Positions 1 to 8,924 of a DNA stretch of 64,000 bases are shown here, one piece after another. A model generated the notes under the pieces. The model ran no database searches, was not told the origin of the DNA, and saw only the letters and a program-made list of their open reading frames with translations. This DNA comes from Lathyrus oleraceus (taxonomy: Eukaryota > Streptophyta > Magnoliopsida > Fabales > Fabaceae), in assembly GCF_024323335.1 (NCBI RefSeq), contig NC_066583.1:366665877-366729876 (forward strand), given 5' to 3'. Each line of letters begins with the position of its first letter. Within the stretch, counting starts at the first letter, position 1. The translations under genes and the position numbers were made by a program.

Positions 1-593
1 CGTTGAATCTGTTGGATATTGAGATGTAGTTACGCCATTCCATTAATAGCTTCTGCAGTAGACTTTTTCTCTTAGAAGTGACTACTTACCACAATTAGTA
101 TCTTCTCTCTTGGAAGTAGAGATTAACGTCTCTTTCTAATTGAGGAAATCCATTTGCAGAACTTTAACTTGGCTTAAACGTTACTTCATCATGATTAACA
201 ATTCTGATTAGAGTCTTCGTGTATCTGGAGAAACTGGCTTCTGATGTTATCTCTTGAAAGTTCAGATGGCGCTGATAACTTCCAGAGTTTACAGAGGGCA
301 TTAGTTCAGAGTCAGAGCTTCTAGACTTTACTTTATGTTCAGATGCTTCTGATACTTTGCAGTTTTGTCCAGAGTCAGAGCTTCTTGAAACGAGATTTCA
401 CTTTAGATGCTTCTGATACTTGAGATTTTGCATCTGATCTTGTTGTGCATCTGATGACATCATCAGATTTATTTCTTCTTTCTTTAGAACCCTGCACACT
501 TAGAAACTTTTCGTTAGGGTGCCATTTTTTGGTTTCATCCTTTGTTATCATCAAAATCATGGAATCTATTGTAGAACTATTTTTGTTCTTACA
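1..593 (-). repeat. 3' LTR of Copia-1, partial
   Basis: Matches 9416-10008 base for base except one a/g difference. The inner boundary is the CA at 592-593 (TG on the minus strand), immediately next to a polypurine tract. The outer end is beyond base 1. Confidence 0.95.
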
Positions 594-1079
594 ATCTCCC
601 CCTTTTTGATGATGACAAAACAAATAAAATTATCAGATGAAACATGAAAAATATTAGATCAGATAAACAAAAGCTCCCCCTGAGTTAGTACTAGGGAGTT
701 CAGAAGTTCTTACCAGAGCTTTCCAAGCAATGAGATTTCTGAAAACTTTCTGCAATTTCTTAATTTTAATGTTAGAGTTATTTAATCAGAGCTATTAATT
801 AATCAGAGCTATTTTTATCAGAGCTATTTCTATAATTGTTGCAGAATGCTTAAGGTTTTAGACATAATTTTCATCAGAGCTATTTAATAATTTCTCCCCC
901 TTTTTGGCATAATCAAAAAGGCATAAAAAATAAAGAGAATAATAAAGAGAAAAACACTTCATTAAAAAGCACAAAGGCAAACAACAGTCAAAACATCAGA
1001 TTCAAGGACGAATATCAGAGCTAAAAAGAAGACAGAAGCAAAAACATTAGGCAAGCAAATAAAAATGAATCCTAAGTGC
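594..1079 (-). other. Copia-1 3' untranslated region with two polypurine tracts
   Basis: On the minus strand the sequence next to the 3' LTR is a polypurine tract (595-607, plus-strand tctcccccttttt). The same 13-mer recurs at 893-905, about 300 bp upstream in the element. A shorter ctccccctga occurs near 675. Between them are repeated cagagctattt units (about 790-890). No coding potential was seen. The inner tract lies in a short inverted repeat (CCTTTTTGG ... CAAAAAGG, 898-921). Confidence 0.75.
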
Positions 1080-3584
1080 TTAAGGGTTTGGAGGTTGAGG
1101 AAGTCTCTGAAGCAGCATGGCAAACATGTTCTGGATGTTTTCATTCAGAGCATCTTGCTTGTCCATCCTGGCACGAAGCTCATTCTGATCTTTCTTGATC
1201 TCTTGCTGATCTTGCTTGATCTCCTTCAGAGTGTTAAGAATCAGAGGGATCGCAGAGGAAGACTCCCCCTGAATCAGAGCTTGCTGAGCTTCAGCTTCAG
1301 CAGCAGCTTGGGCTTCTGCATCTGCCTTAGCCTTGGCTTCAGCTTCCTGAATCCTTAGAAGTTCTGCTTCCTTTGCCAGGCGTTCTTCTTCCAACCTCTT
1401 AGCTTCTTCTTCAGCTTCCCTAGCCAATCTTTCTTCTTCTAATCTCTTGGCCTCAGCTTCTCTAGCCAGTCTCTCTTGGAGCCTTTCCTCAGCATCTCTG
1501 ATGTAGCCATTTCTGACTTGTTCAGAGATACCCTTCAGCCTATAAGACTCAGAGGTCATCCAACTAATGACTCTGTTCCAGTGTGTCCTAACAGATTTAG
1601 GATCATCACTAACTTCAGAGTTTTTAGCCAGAGACTTGATCTTCTGGACTGAAGCTTCTGCAACCTGTATAATGGCCTCCTCAAGGGTAGGTATGGTAAG
1701 TTCAGGTTCAGGTTCAGGTGACTGAGGTGGAGAGTTTTGAGGGCTGAGATTTAGAGGTTGAGGTTCAGTTTGTTGAGGTTCAGATTCTGCTTGAAGTTCA
1801 GAATCTGCGTCTGGTTGAAGACTAGGGGATGAAGCATATAGTGGATTTAGGTCTAATGGGTCAGAGTCTGGGCCAGGTACAGCGGGAATAAATGGTGGAG
1901 TGATATTAGAGGTGAAGGGATCAGATGTTTGAGTTTCAGAGGGGAGAGTTGTTGTTTGTTGTGGTGGAAGTGAAGTTTGGAGTGGTGAAGTTATTTCAGG
2001 TTCTGTGGTTTGTGTTCGTTGTGAAGCAAGTCTATGGGCATAGAGTGTTGCTATGGTTGGGGAGTTTGGGTCAGAGTGTTCTTGATCAGAGGACTCTTGA
2101 TCAGATAACTCTTGGTCAGAAGAAGGGGAAAGGTAAGGGGGTGATTCATATTCAGAGGATGAGGAAGAGCTGTGGTGATATAGTTGATTAGGGTCAGAGG
2201 TTGTTGTGAAATTTCGAGCAATTTTTAGAACAGGTGGAGGTTGAGAGGTTCTGATGGTTGAAGAAGGGATTTCAGAGGTAGTGAATATGGGAGGTGTTGG
2301 GAGAGGAGTAGAAGAAGCCATTACAGGTACAGAAGTAACAGGAGGAAGGGACTTACCAGAAGAAGAAGTTTGCAGAGGAGCTGGAGATTTGGTTCCAGAG
2401 GTTTCTCCAAGTCTGGCTTTCTTTGCCTTCCTTGCTTCCTCAGCTATCTTCTTCTCAGAAAGACCTCTTTTGTATCTGACCAAATCTTCTACAGAGTCCA
2501 GACAGTCTTCAAGGCGGAAATCAGAAATATCAATGCCTTCATCCAGACGATCCTGAAGGTAGATAGCAATGGCATCTCTGGGTTCGTTCTTGAAGAACCT
2601 TTCAAGGCCATGAGGCATCTTCCTCTGATCCTTCAGAGCTTCCCAGGTCACATTCATAGTGGGCTTGACTCTGATGTCTTTGATGATTCCCATACTCCTC
2701 AGATTTTTGGCATTCAGAGGCTTTCCCACATCAATTGCCAGATCATCCATACATCTGGTCTTCTCCAGAGCATCTACCAGCCCATGCTCAATGAAGATGT
2801 CAGAGAGCAATCTACCCAGAGGAATGTAGGATCTGGGCTTCATGTTATTCCTCGTTTCTCTGACTGAATCCCTCAGATATCTGAAGAGGAGAACAGGGAG
2901 GTTGATCGGGATACCCTTCTGAATACAGTAGAGGATGCATTTCTGATCAGCATTTATGTAATCTGAAGAGTTGGAGGCTGGACGATGATGGATTGTTCCC
3001 AGAATAATCTTCAGCCAAACTCGGAGGTTCTGATGAAGCTCCTTGTTCTTAGAGGGGTTTCCTTCTGCGTTTGCTTTGAAGATTGTAGGGTTAATGACTT
3101 CTGTGATGCGCTTGGACCTTGGAGGAATGTTGTAAATCCTCTTACCTCCAGCTTTCTCCATATTCAGCAAAGAAGCAATAGACGCTTCTGTGATAATGAT
3201 CTTCACTCCCAGAACAAAAGAAACAATGAACTCGTCATCAGCATCTGCACATCTCCAGAATTCCTTCACCAGAAGAGGATAGATTGGACCATACAATCTG
3301 TTGAAGTAGGTTTCCCAACCTTGCTTGTGAAGATCTTCAGTAAGATCAACACCGTTTCTTCTTAAGTTCTCAAAATCCACCAGTGATTCACACAGTACAT
3401 CCAAACCTTCAAAGGGAGTTGAAAGGTTTATGTGTTGTTCACGTTCAAGAATGTGAGGTTCTTTGTAGACTGGGGTTGTGGTAACGTCTACAACCATGGG
3501 TGTTTGAGTGTTTGAGGTTTGGGGGTTAGAAGCGGCTTCCATTTGTTGGGAGAAGTTAAAAACTTCTTGCTCTTGAGGATTCAT
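1080..3584 (-). CDS. Third (env-like) ORF of Copia-1, 834 aa
   Basis: Intact ORF starting at a good ATG (3584). Residues about 40-370 form a globular region (for example GWETYFNRLYGPIYP, ADADDEFIVSFVLG, KCILYCIQKGIPINLP) resembling what databases call 'putative plant transposon protein', found in SIRE-type env-like ORFs. Residues about 390-650 are Ser/Pro/Thr/Gln rich and low complexity. Residues about 690-800 are a strong predicted coiled coil (repeats of RLEEERLAREAE). I see no signal peptide and no clear transmembrane segment, so the 'envelope' label is historical and not shown by this sequence. It is separated from pol by 489 bp holding a promoter-like sequence. Function unknown. Confidence 0.85.
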   Translation of the reverse strand: MNPQEQEVFNFSQQMEAASNPQTSNTQTPMVVDVTTTPVYKEPHILEREQHINLSTPFEGLDVLCESLVDFENLRRNGVDLTEDLHKQGWETYFNRLYGPIYPLLVKEFWRCADADDEFIVSFVLGVKIIITEASIASLLNMEKAGGKRIYNIPPRSKRITEVINPTIFKANAEGNPSKNKELHQNLRVWLKIILGTIHHRPASNSSDYINADQKCILYCIQKGIPINLPVLLFRYLRDSVRETRNNMKPRSYIPLGRLLSDIFIEHGLVDALEKTRCMDDLAIDVGKPLNAKNLRSMGIIKDIRVKPTMNVTWEALKDQRKMPHGLERFFKNEPRDAIAIYLQDRLDEGIDISDFRLEDCLDSVEDLVRYKRGLSEKKIAEEARKAKKARLGETSGTKSPAPLQTSSSGKSLPPVTSVPVMASSTPLPTPPIFTTSEIPSSTIRTSQPPPVLKIARNFTTTSDPNQLYHHSSSSSSEYESPPYLSPSSDQELSDQESSDQEHSDPNSPTIATLYAHRLASQRTQTTEPEITSPLQTSLPPQQTTTLPSETQTSDPFTSNITPPFIPAVPGPDSDPLDLNPLYASSPSLQPDADSELQAESEPQQTEPQPLNLSPQNSPPQSPEPEPELTIPTLEEAIIQVAEASVQKIKSLAKNSEVSDDPKSVRTHWNRVISWMTSESYRLKGISEQVRNGYIRDAEERLQERLAREAEAKRLEEERLAREAEEEAKRLEEERLAKEAELLRIQEAEAKAKADAEAQAAAEAEAQQALIQGESSSAIPLILNTLKEIKQDQQEIKKDQNELRARMDKQDALNENIQNMFAMLLQRLPQPPNP

Positions 3585-4073
3585 GACTAAGATTGATGAA
3601 GAAGATGAAGAACTGAGAAGGTTGCAGAGAAAACTTCGAGAGAGGGTTTAGGGTTTAAGAGTGAGTGAAGAGTGATAAGTGTGTGAAATGTGAGAAAAGT
3701 GTTTATATACCTAAGGGTAAAAACACATGCAAAACGACACATTTAATTGCGTTGGAACAGAACACAAGAATTGCACGCTAGGGGAGGAAAAATGATTATA
3801 GCTAATAAATGAATGTCTAATCCCAACAGTAAGCACACTGCTCGAGGAGATTTCAAGCGTTCTGACCTTTGATTTCTTTTGACAGCTGTCTAGAAGTTCT
3901 AGGGTTAGACGCATGTTCCCCACGTGTTGATGTTTCTGATCTTCAGGAATACCAAAGGATTTCTGAAGATTTCTAACTCAGATATCTTCTTAACTTGGTA
4001 GAAGTATCAGAGTCAGAGGCAGAAGTGTATTTGTTTTTATCAGAGTCTCATTTTACATGTTCAGAGCCAAATT
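3585..4073 (-). promoter_or_regulatory. Pol to ORF3 spacer with plant-type promoter elements
   Basis: Read on the minus strand: a G-box CACGTG (3921-3926), a TATA box TATATAAAC (3701-3709), then a CT-rich leader containing a telo-box (AAACCCTAAACCCT family, 3643-3656), and the ORF3 ATG at 3584. A start site about 30 bp after the TATA box would give a leader of roughly 90 nt. This looks like an ordinary plant gene promoter and 5' UTR. That it is active is inference. Confidence 0.5.
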
Positions 4074-7000
4074 TTACTCAGGACAATTTTTAATGTTCAG
4101 ATTTTCTAAGATGAAAAGAAATCTATCTTCAGCTAGAGGCTTAGTAAAGATATCTGCCCATTGATGTTCTGTATCAATGAACTTCAGCGTTACTATCCCT
4201 TTCTGAACATAGTCTCTAATAAAATGATGTTTTATTTCTATGTGTTTGGCTCTGGAATGTAGAATGGGATTCTTACTTAAACAAATAGCAGCAGTATTAT
4301 CACAAAAGATAGGAATGTTACTCTCAAAGATTTGTAGATCTTCTAGCTGATGTTTCATCCAGAGCATCTGAGTTGTGCACAGTGATGCTGAGATATATTC
4401 TGCTTCTGCAGTTGATAGAGCGATAGTTGACTGTCTTTTGCTAGCCCAGGAGATTAGATTGTTTCCCAGAAGCTGGCAATTTCCAGATGTGCTTTTTCGT
4501 TCTATTCTATCTCCTGCATAATCTGCATCACAATAACCAGAAAGCCTATACTCTGATGTTTTCTCATACATCAGGCCCAGGTTAGGAGTTCCTTTCAGAT
4601 ACTTAAGAATTCTCTTAACAGCTGTTAAATGAGATTCTCTAGGATCTGATTGGAATCTGGCACAGAGACAGACACTAAAGAGAATATCAGGACGAGTAGC
4701 AGTCAGATAGAGAAGAGAGCCTATCATACCTCGATAGAGCTTCTGACAAACCTTGTTGCTTACCTCTTCCTTTTCCAGAATGCAAGTTGGGTGCATAGGA
4801 GTCTTTGCAGAGTTGCATTCAGTCATGTCAAACTTCTTCAGAACATCTTTAATGTACTTGCTTTGATGAATGTATGTGACTTCTGGAGTTTGATTAATTT
4901 GAATTCCCAGAAAGAACTTTAGTTCTTGCATTAGACTCATTTCAAATTCTGCCTGCATTAACTTAGAAAATTCTTGGCAAACAGAGATATTAGCAGAACC
5001 AAAAATAATGTCATCAACATAAATCTGGCATATCACGAGATCATTTTTATGGTTTTTACAGAAGAGTGTAGAATCAACTTTCCCTCTGATAAAATTTTGT
5101 TCCAGAAGAAAATTGCTCAGACGTTCATACCAAGCTCTGGGAGCTTGTTTAAGTCCATATAGAGATTTTTTAAGTTTGAAAACATGTTCTGGAAAGTTTG
5201 AATTTTCAAAACCAGGAGGTTGATTGACATACACTTCTTCTGAGATATAACCATTAAGAAATGCACTCTTGACATCCATTTGGTATAATTTTATAGAGTG
5301 ATTAATAGCAAATGATACAAGAAGACGAATAGACTCTAACCTTGCGACTGGAGCAAAAGTCTCATTATAATCAATACCTTCTTGTTGACTATAACCTTGA
5401 GCTACCAGTCGAGCTTTGTTTCTGACAACTTCTCCTTTCTCGTTCAGCTTGTTTCTGAAAACCCATCTGGTTCCAATGACATGAGTGCCTCTGGGTTTAG
5501 GAACAAGATCCCAGACATCATTCTTGGAGAATTGATCTAACTCTTCTTGCATAGCTGCCACCCAATCATTATCTTGAAGAGCTTCTTCACAGGACGTAGG
5601 CTCAATCAGAGACACTAGTCCCAGAGGAATATCTTCAGAAGTTCTGAAGGTAGATCTGGTTCTAACAGGTTCATCTTTGTTTCCCAAAATCAAATCTTCA
5701 GATACGTTGCTACGACTCTTGACTTTCCTTGGAATTTCTGGAGATTTAATTTCTTCAGAGTCTGGAGTGACAGTTGCTTCTGGAGTTTTCTCAGATTCTA
5801 CCAGAGTGATCTCTAAATCTGCAAACTTTTCAACTAGCTTTGACTTTTCAGGGTCAAGCTTATCATCAAATCTAACATGAATTGATTCCTCCACAATTTT
5901 GGTTTCTGTGTTGTATACTCTGTAGCCTTTAGAGCGTTCTGAGTATCCTAACATAATACCTTTCTGTGCTTTGGAATCAAACTTGTTTAGATGTTCTTTA
6001 GTATTTAATATAAAGCAAATGCATCCAAAAGGATGAAAATAAGAAATGTTGGGTTTTCTTCCCTTACACAGTTCATAGGGAGTCTTATCCAGAATAGGTC
6101 TAATAGAGATTCTATTCTGAATATAACACGCTGTATTTACAGCTTCTGCCCAAAAGTGCTTTGCTACATTTGTTTCATTGATCATGGTTCTGGCCATTTC
6201 TTGGAGTGTCCTATTCTTCCTCTCTACAACTCCATTTTGTTGTGGAGTTCTAGGGCAGGAGAAATCATGGGATATTCCATTAGAATCAAATAATTCTTCA
6301 AAATCTTTATTTTCAAATTCTCCACCATGATCACTTCTGACTCTAATAATTTTAGAGTCAAATTCTTTTTGCACTTTAGAACAGAAACTGGTGAATACAG
6401 AGTGAGACTCACTCTTGTGCTTTAGGAATTTTACCCATGTCCAGCGGCTGTAATCATCAACGATTACAAGTCCATACTTCTTTCCATTGACTGATGCTGT
6501 TTTTACAGGACCAAACAAGTCAATGTGAAGAAGCTCCAGAGGCTTAGAGGTAGAAACAACATTTTTCTTTTTAAAAGATGTTTTTGAAAACTTTCCTTTC
6601 TGACAAGCTTCACACAGAGCATCTGAAGAAAACTTCAGTTTAGGCAGGCCTCTGACTAACTCAAGTTTAGTTAGCTGAGAAAGTTTTCTCATGCTAATGT
6701 GGCCTAAGCGTCTATGCCATACCCATTGCTCTTCGTGAACTGACATTAAACATTTAACATTTTGATCTTTTAAATCAGAAAGATTTATTTTATAAATGTT
6801 GTTTTTCCTCTTGCCTGTGAAAAGGACAGAGCCATCGTTCTGATTAATGGCTTTACACGTTTTTTGATTAAAGATTACATCATAACCGTTATCACTTAAT
6901 TGACTTATGGATAACAAATTATGCATTAATCCTTCTACATAAAGAACATCAGATATAGAGGGAAGAGTACCGTTACCAATAGTTCCGGAGCCTCTGATCC

Positions 7001-7154
7001 TTCCTTTCTGATCTCCTCCAAAGCCTACGAAGCCAGCGTGTTTAAGTTCCAGGCTTTGGAACATAGACTTTCTTCCCGTCATATGTCGCGAGCATCCAGA
7101 GTCCAGGTACCATGACTGGTGTCTGAACTTTGCTGCATAGGATATCTGCAACAT
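4074..7154 (-). CDS. pol: Copia-1 pol: protease, integrase, reverse transcriptase, RNase H
   Basis: 1026 codons open from the first in-frame ATG. That ATG is not necessarily the translation start, since pol should be made as a fusion with gag. Aspartic protease motif DSGCSRHMTG at about residue 18. Integrase zinc finger (HRRLGH ... CEACQKGK) at about 147-185, followed by the DDE core: DLFGPV, RSDHGGEFEN and ERKNRTLQEMA. RT has DVKSAFLNGYISEEVY (about 626) and the catalytic YVDDIIFG (about 712). RNase H has SGYCDADYAGD and LSTAEAEY (about 910), ending TKPLAEDRF. All catalytic residues looked for are present. It lies +1 relative to gag with a 113-bp overlap (7042-7154), so a full Gag-Pol needs a +1 shift, or one base has been lost or gained. 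Confidence 0.95.
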   Translation of the reverse strand: MLQISYAAKFRHQSWYLDSGCSRHMTGRKSMFQSLELKHAGFVGFGGDQKGRIRGSGTIGNGTLPSISDVLYVEGLMHNLLSISQLSDNGYDVIFNQKTCKAINQNDGSVLFTGKRKNNIYKINLSDLKDQNVKCLMSVHEEQWVWHRRLGHISMRKLSQLTKLELVRGLPKLKFSSDALCEACQKGKFSKTSFKKKNVVSTSKPLELLHIDLFGPVKTASVNGKKYGLVIVDDYSRWTWVKFLKHKSESHSVFTSFCSKVQKEFDSKIIRVRSDHGGEFENKDFEELFDSNGISHDFSCPRTPQQNGVVERKNRTLQEMARTMINETNVAKHFWAEAVNTACYIQNRISIRPILDKTPYELCKGRKPNISYFHPFGCICFILNTKEHLNKFDSKAQKGIMLGYSERSKGYRVYNTETKIVEESIHVRFDDKLDPEKSKLVEKFADLEITLVESEKTPEATVTPDSEEIKSPEIPRKVKSRSNVSEDLILGNKDEPVRTRSTFRTSEDIPLGLVSLIEPTSCEEALQDNDWVAAMQEELDQFSKNDVWDLVPKPRGTHVIGTRWVFRNKLNEKGEVVRNKARLVAQGYSQQEGIDYNETFAPVARLESIRLLVSFAINHSIKLYQMDVKSAFLNGYISEEVYVNQPPGFENSNFPEHVFKLKKSLYGLKQAPRAWYERLSNFLLEQNFIRGKVDSTLFCKNHKNDLVICQIYVDDIIFGSANISVCQEFSKLMQAEFEMSLMQELKFFLGIQINQTPEVTYIHQSKYIKDVLKKFDMTECNSAKTPMHPTCILEKEEVSNKVCQKLYRGMIGSLLYLTATRPDILFSVCLCARFQSDPRESHLTAVKRILKYLKGTPNLGLMYEKTSEYRLSGYCDADYAGDRIERKSTSGNCQLLGNNLISWASKRQSTIALSTAEAEYISASLCTTQMLWMKHQLEDLQIFESNIPIFCDNTAAICLSKNPILHSRAKHIEIKHHFIRDYVQKGIVTLKFIDTEHQWADIFTKPLAEDRFLFILENLNIKNCPE

Positions 7155-8841
7155 AGATAATCTTATCTTTCGGTACCCAGAATCTCTTGGGTCCTTTTAG
7201 ATTAGTCTTCCCAGAGTTTCTTACAACTTTGGGTCTTCTAGCATTTTTAAATTTGTGTTCTTGTGTGTGTGTATAGTGGTATGAAAAAGGTGATTTAATT
7301 TGGTTACTGGTAGAAGTTTTATCAGAATCAGAATCATACCCAATTCCCCTTTTATTATTCTGACTTACTCCATAAATCATGGATGCCATAATACTCCTAT
7401 CTATTCCACTCTTCAGAAACTTCTGAAAGGCTTCTTCATATTTATAAATAATTTCATTTGAAGTTTGTGGTGCTTGAGACAACGCTTCTTCTAATTTTAA
7501 GCTTTTTGTTTTAGCTTCATCTCTTTCTAACGTTAAAGATTTGATTGTATCTTCATGTGCTAGAATTGTTGTCTCAAGTTCACTACATTCTTCAGATTTT
7601 GCTTTAAGAAGGCCTTTAATGCTTTTAACTTTTTGTTTTAATTTCTGAAGAGAGGTAAGAGTTTCTGATAAACATGATTCTAAGTCAGATCTAGAAAGTT
7701 CAGAAAATACCTCTTCAGATTCTTCATCTGAGCTGCTGGATGTGGTAGCCATGAATGCTACGTTGGCTTGTTCATCAGAGTCAGATTCTGATGATCCTGA
7801 TTCACTATCGTCCCAGGTGGCCATTAATCCCTTCTTTGTTCTGAAGGCATTTTTCTTGAAGCTTTCTTTCTTAGAGTTATCTTTCTTCAGCTTGGGGCAT
7901 TCATTTCTATAATGACCTGTTTCTTTACATTCAAAACAGGTAATATCTTTATTAGGTTTACCTTTTGAAGTTGACTCTGATCTATCCCCTCTGGGTCTTG
8001 ATCTTCTGAAGTTGTTGTTGTTCCTTCTTTTCCAGAGTTGCTTAACTCTTCTGGTTAGTAGGGACAGCTCTTCTTCATCATCAGAGTCTTCAGGTTCAGA
8101 GTCATCAGTGTCTGCAGTTTCTGCTTGAAGAGCCTTGGTTCTGTCTGACTTCCGTCTTTCAGGTCTGGACTTCAGCGCCACTGACTTGTTCCTTTTCTGA
8201 GGCTCATCCTCCTCTAGTTCTATCTCATGGCTTCTGAGAGAACTAACAAGTTCTTCAAGGCTGATATTGTTCAGATCCTTTGATAACTTCAGAGCAGTAA
8301 CCATTGGTCTCCATTTCTTTGGCAGACTTCTGACTATCTTCTTAACATGATCTGCAGTCGTGTATCCTTTGTCTAGCACTTTAAGACCTGCAATAAGAGT
8401 TTGGAATCTGGAAAACATAGCTTCTATAGCTTCGTCATCTTCCATCTTGAAGGCTTCATATTTCTGGATCAACGCCAGAGCCTTCGTCTCCTTGACTTGG
8501 GAGTTTCCTTCATGGGTCATTTTCAGAGAGTCAAGTATATCTTTAGCCGTCTCTCTGTTGGTGATCTTTTCGTATTCGTTGTATGATATAGCATTTAGAA
8601 GTATTGTTCTGGCCTTGTGATGATTTTTGAACTCACGTTTCTGATCTTCTGACATTTTGCTTCTGGGAACTTCAGCTCCATTTAAGGTTGGAGGTTTGTA
8701 TCCATCTGTGACAATGTCCCAGAGGTCAGCATCATAACCAAGAAAGAAACTTTCGATTCTATCTTTCCAGTAATCAAACTTTTCTCCATCAAAAACAGGA
8801 GGCTTGGCATTGTAAGAATCTTTCTCATTTGAGTGGGCCAT
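7042..8841 (-). CDS. gag: Copia-1 gag
   Basis: About 599 aa from the ATG at 8841 (MAHSNEKD). The open frame extends five codons further up without another ATG. The N-terminal part carries the copia Gag region (PPVFDGEKFDYWKDRIE at the start, later KKIVRSLPKKW). An acidic stretch (DDSEPEDSDDEEE) precedes a Lys/Arg-rich stretch and a CCHC zinc knuckle CFECKETGHYRNEC at about residue 300. A second acidic/serine region and a coiled coil (about 395-465) follow. The C-terminal 38 codons overlap pol in another frame. The protein would form the virus-like particle and bind element RNA. Confidence 0.92.
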   Translation of the reverse strand: MAHSNEKDSYNAKPPVFDGEKFDYWKDRIESFFLGYDADLWDIVTDGYKPPTLNGAEVPRSKMSEDQKREFKNHHKARTILLNAISYNEYEKITNRETAKDILDSLKMTHEGNSQVKETKALALIQKYEAFKMEDDEAIEAMFSRFQTLIAGLKVLDKGYTTADHVKKIVRSLPKKWRPMVTALKLSKDLNNISLEELVSSLRSHEIELEEDEPQKRNKSVALKSRPERRKSDRTKALQAETADTDDSEPEDSDDEEELSLLTRRVKQLWKRRNNNNFRRSRPRGDRSESTSKGKPNKDITCFECKETGHYRNECPKLKKDNSKKESFKKNAFRTKKGLMATWDDSESGSSESDSDEQANVAFMATTSSSSDEESEEVFSELSRSDLESCLSETLTSLQKLKQKVKSIKGLLKAKSEECSELETTILAHEDTIKSLTLERDEAKTKSLKLEEALSQAPQTSNEIIYKYEEAFQKFLKSGIDRSIMASMIYGVSQNNKRGIGYDSDSDKTSTSNQIKSPFSYHYTHTQEHKFKNARRPKVVRNSGKTNLKGPKRFWVPKDKIIYVADILCSKVQTPVMVPGLWMLATYDGKKVYVPKPGT

Positions 8842-8910
8842 TTGTTTTTCTCGCACTGGATCTCTCTACACGGTTAAGTGTTTGATTTGAAAATCAATAA
8901 CAGAGCCGGA

Positions 8911-8922
8911 GCTCTGATACCA
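8911..8922 (-). other. Copia-1 primer binding site (initiator tRNA-Met)
   Basis: The minus strand reads TGGTATCAGAGC, the standard copia PBS matching the 3' end of initiator tRNA-Met, two bases inside the 5' LTR. Confidence 0.93.
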
Positions 8923-8924
8923 AT

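Noticed and set aside
375..623. Small ORF in the Copia-1 3' LTR (and its copy at 9790-10044)
   Set aside because: It lies in U3/LTR sequence present in both LTRs, has no recognisable domain and crosses the LTR boundary; chance open frame.
1080..1358. Plus-strand ORF 1065-1358 and other plus-strand ORFs across 1065-8620 and 14181-18625
   Set aside because: They are antisense shadows of the minus-strand gag, pol and ORF3 frames, without domains of their own.
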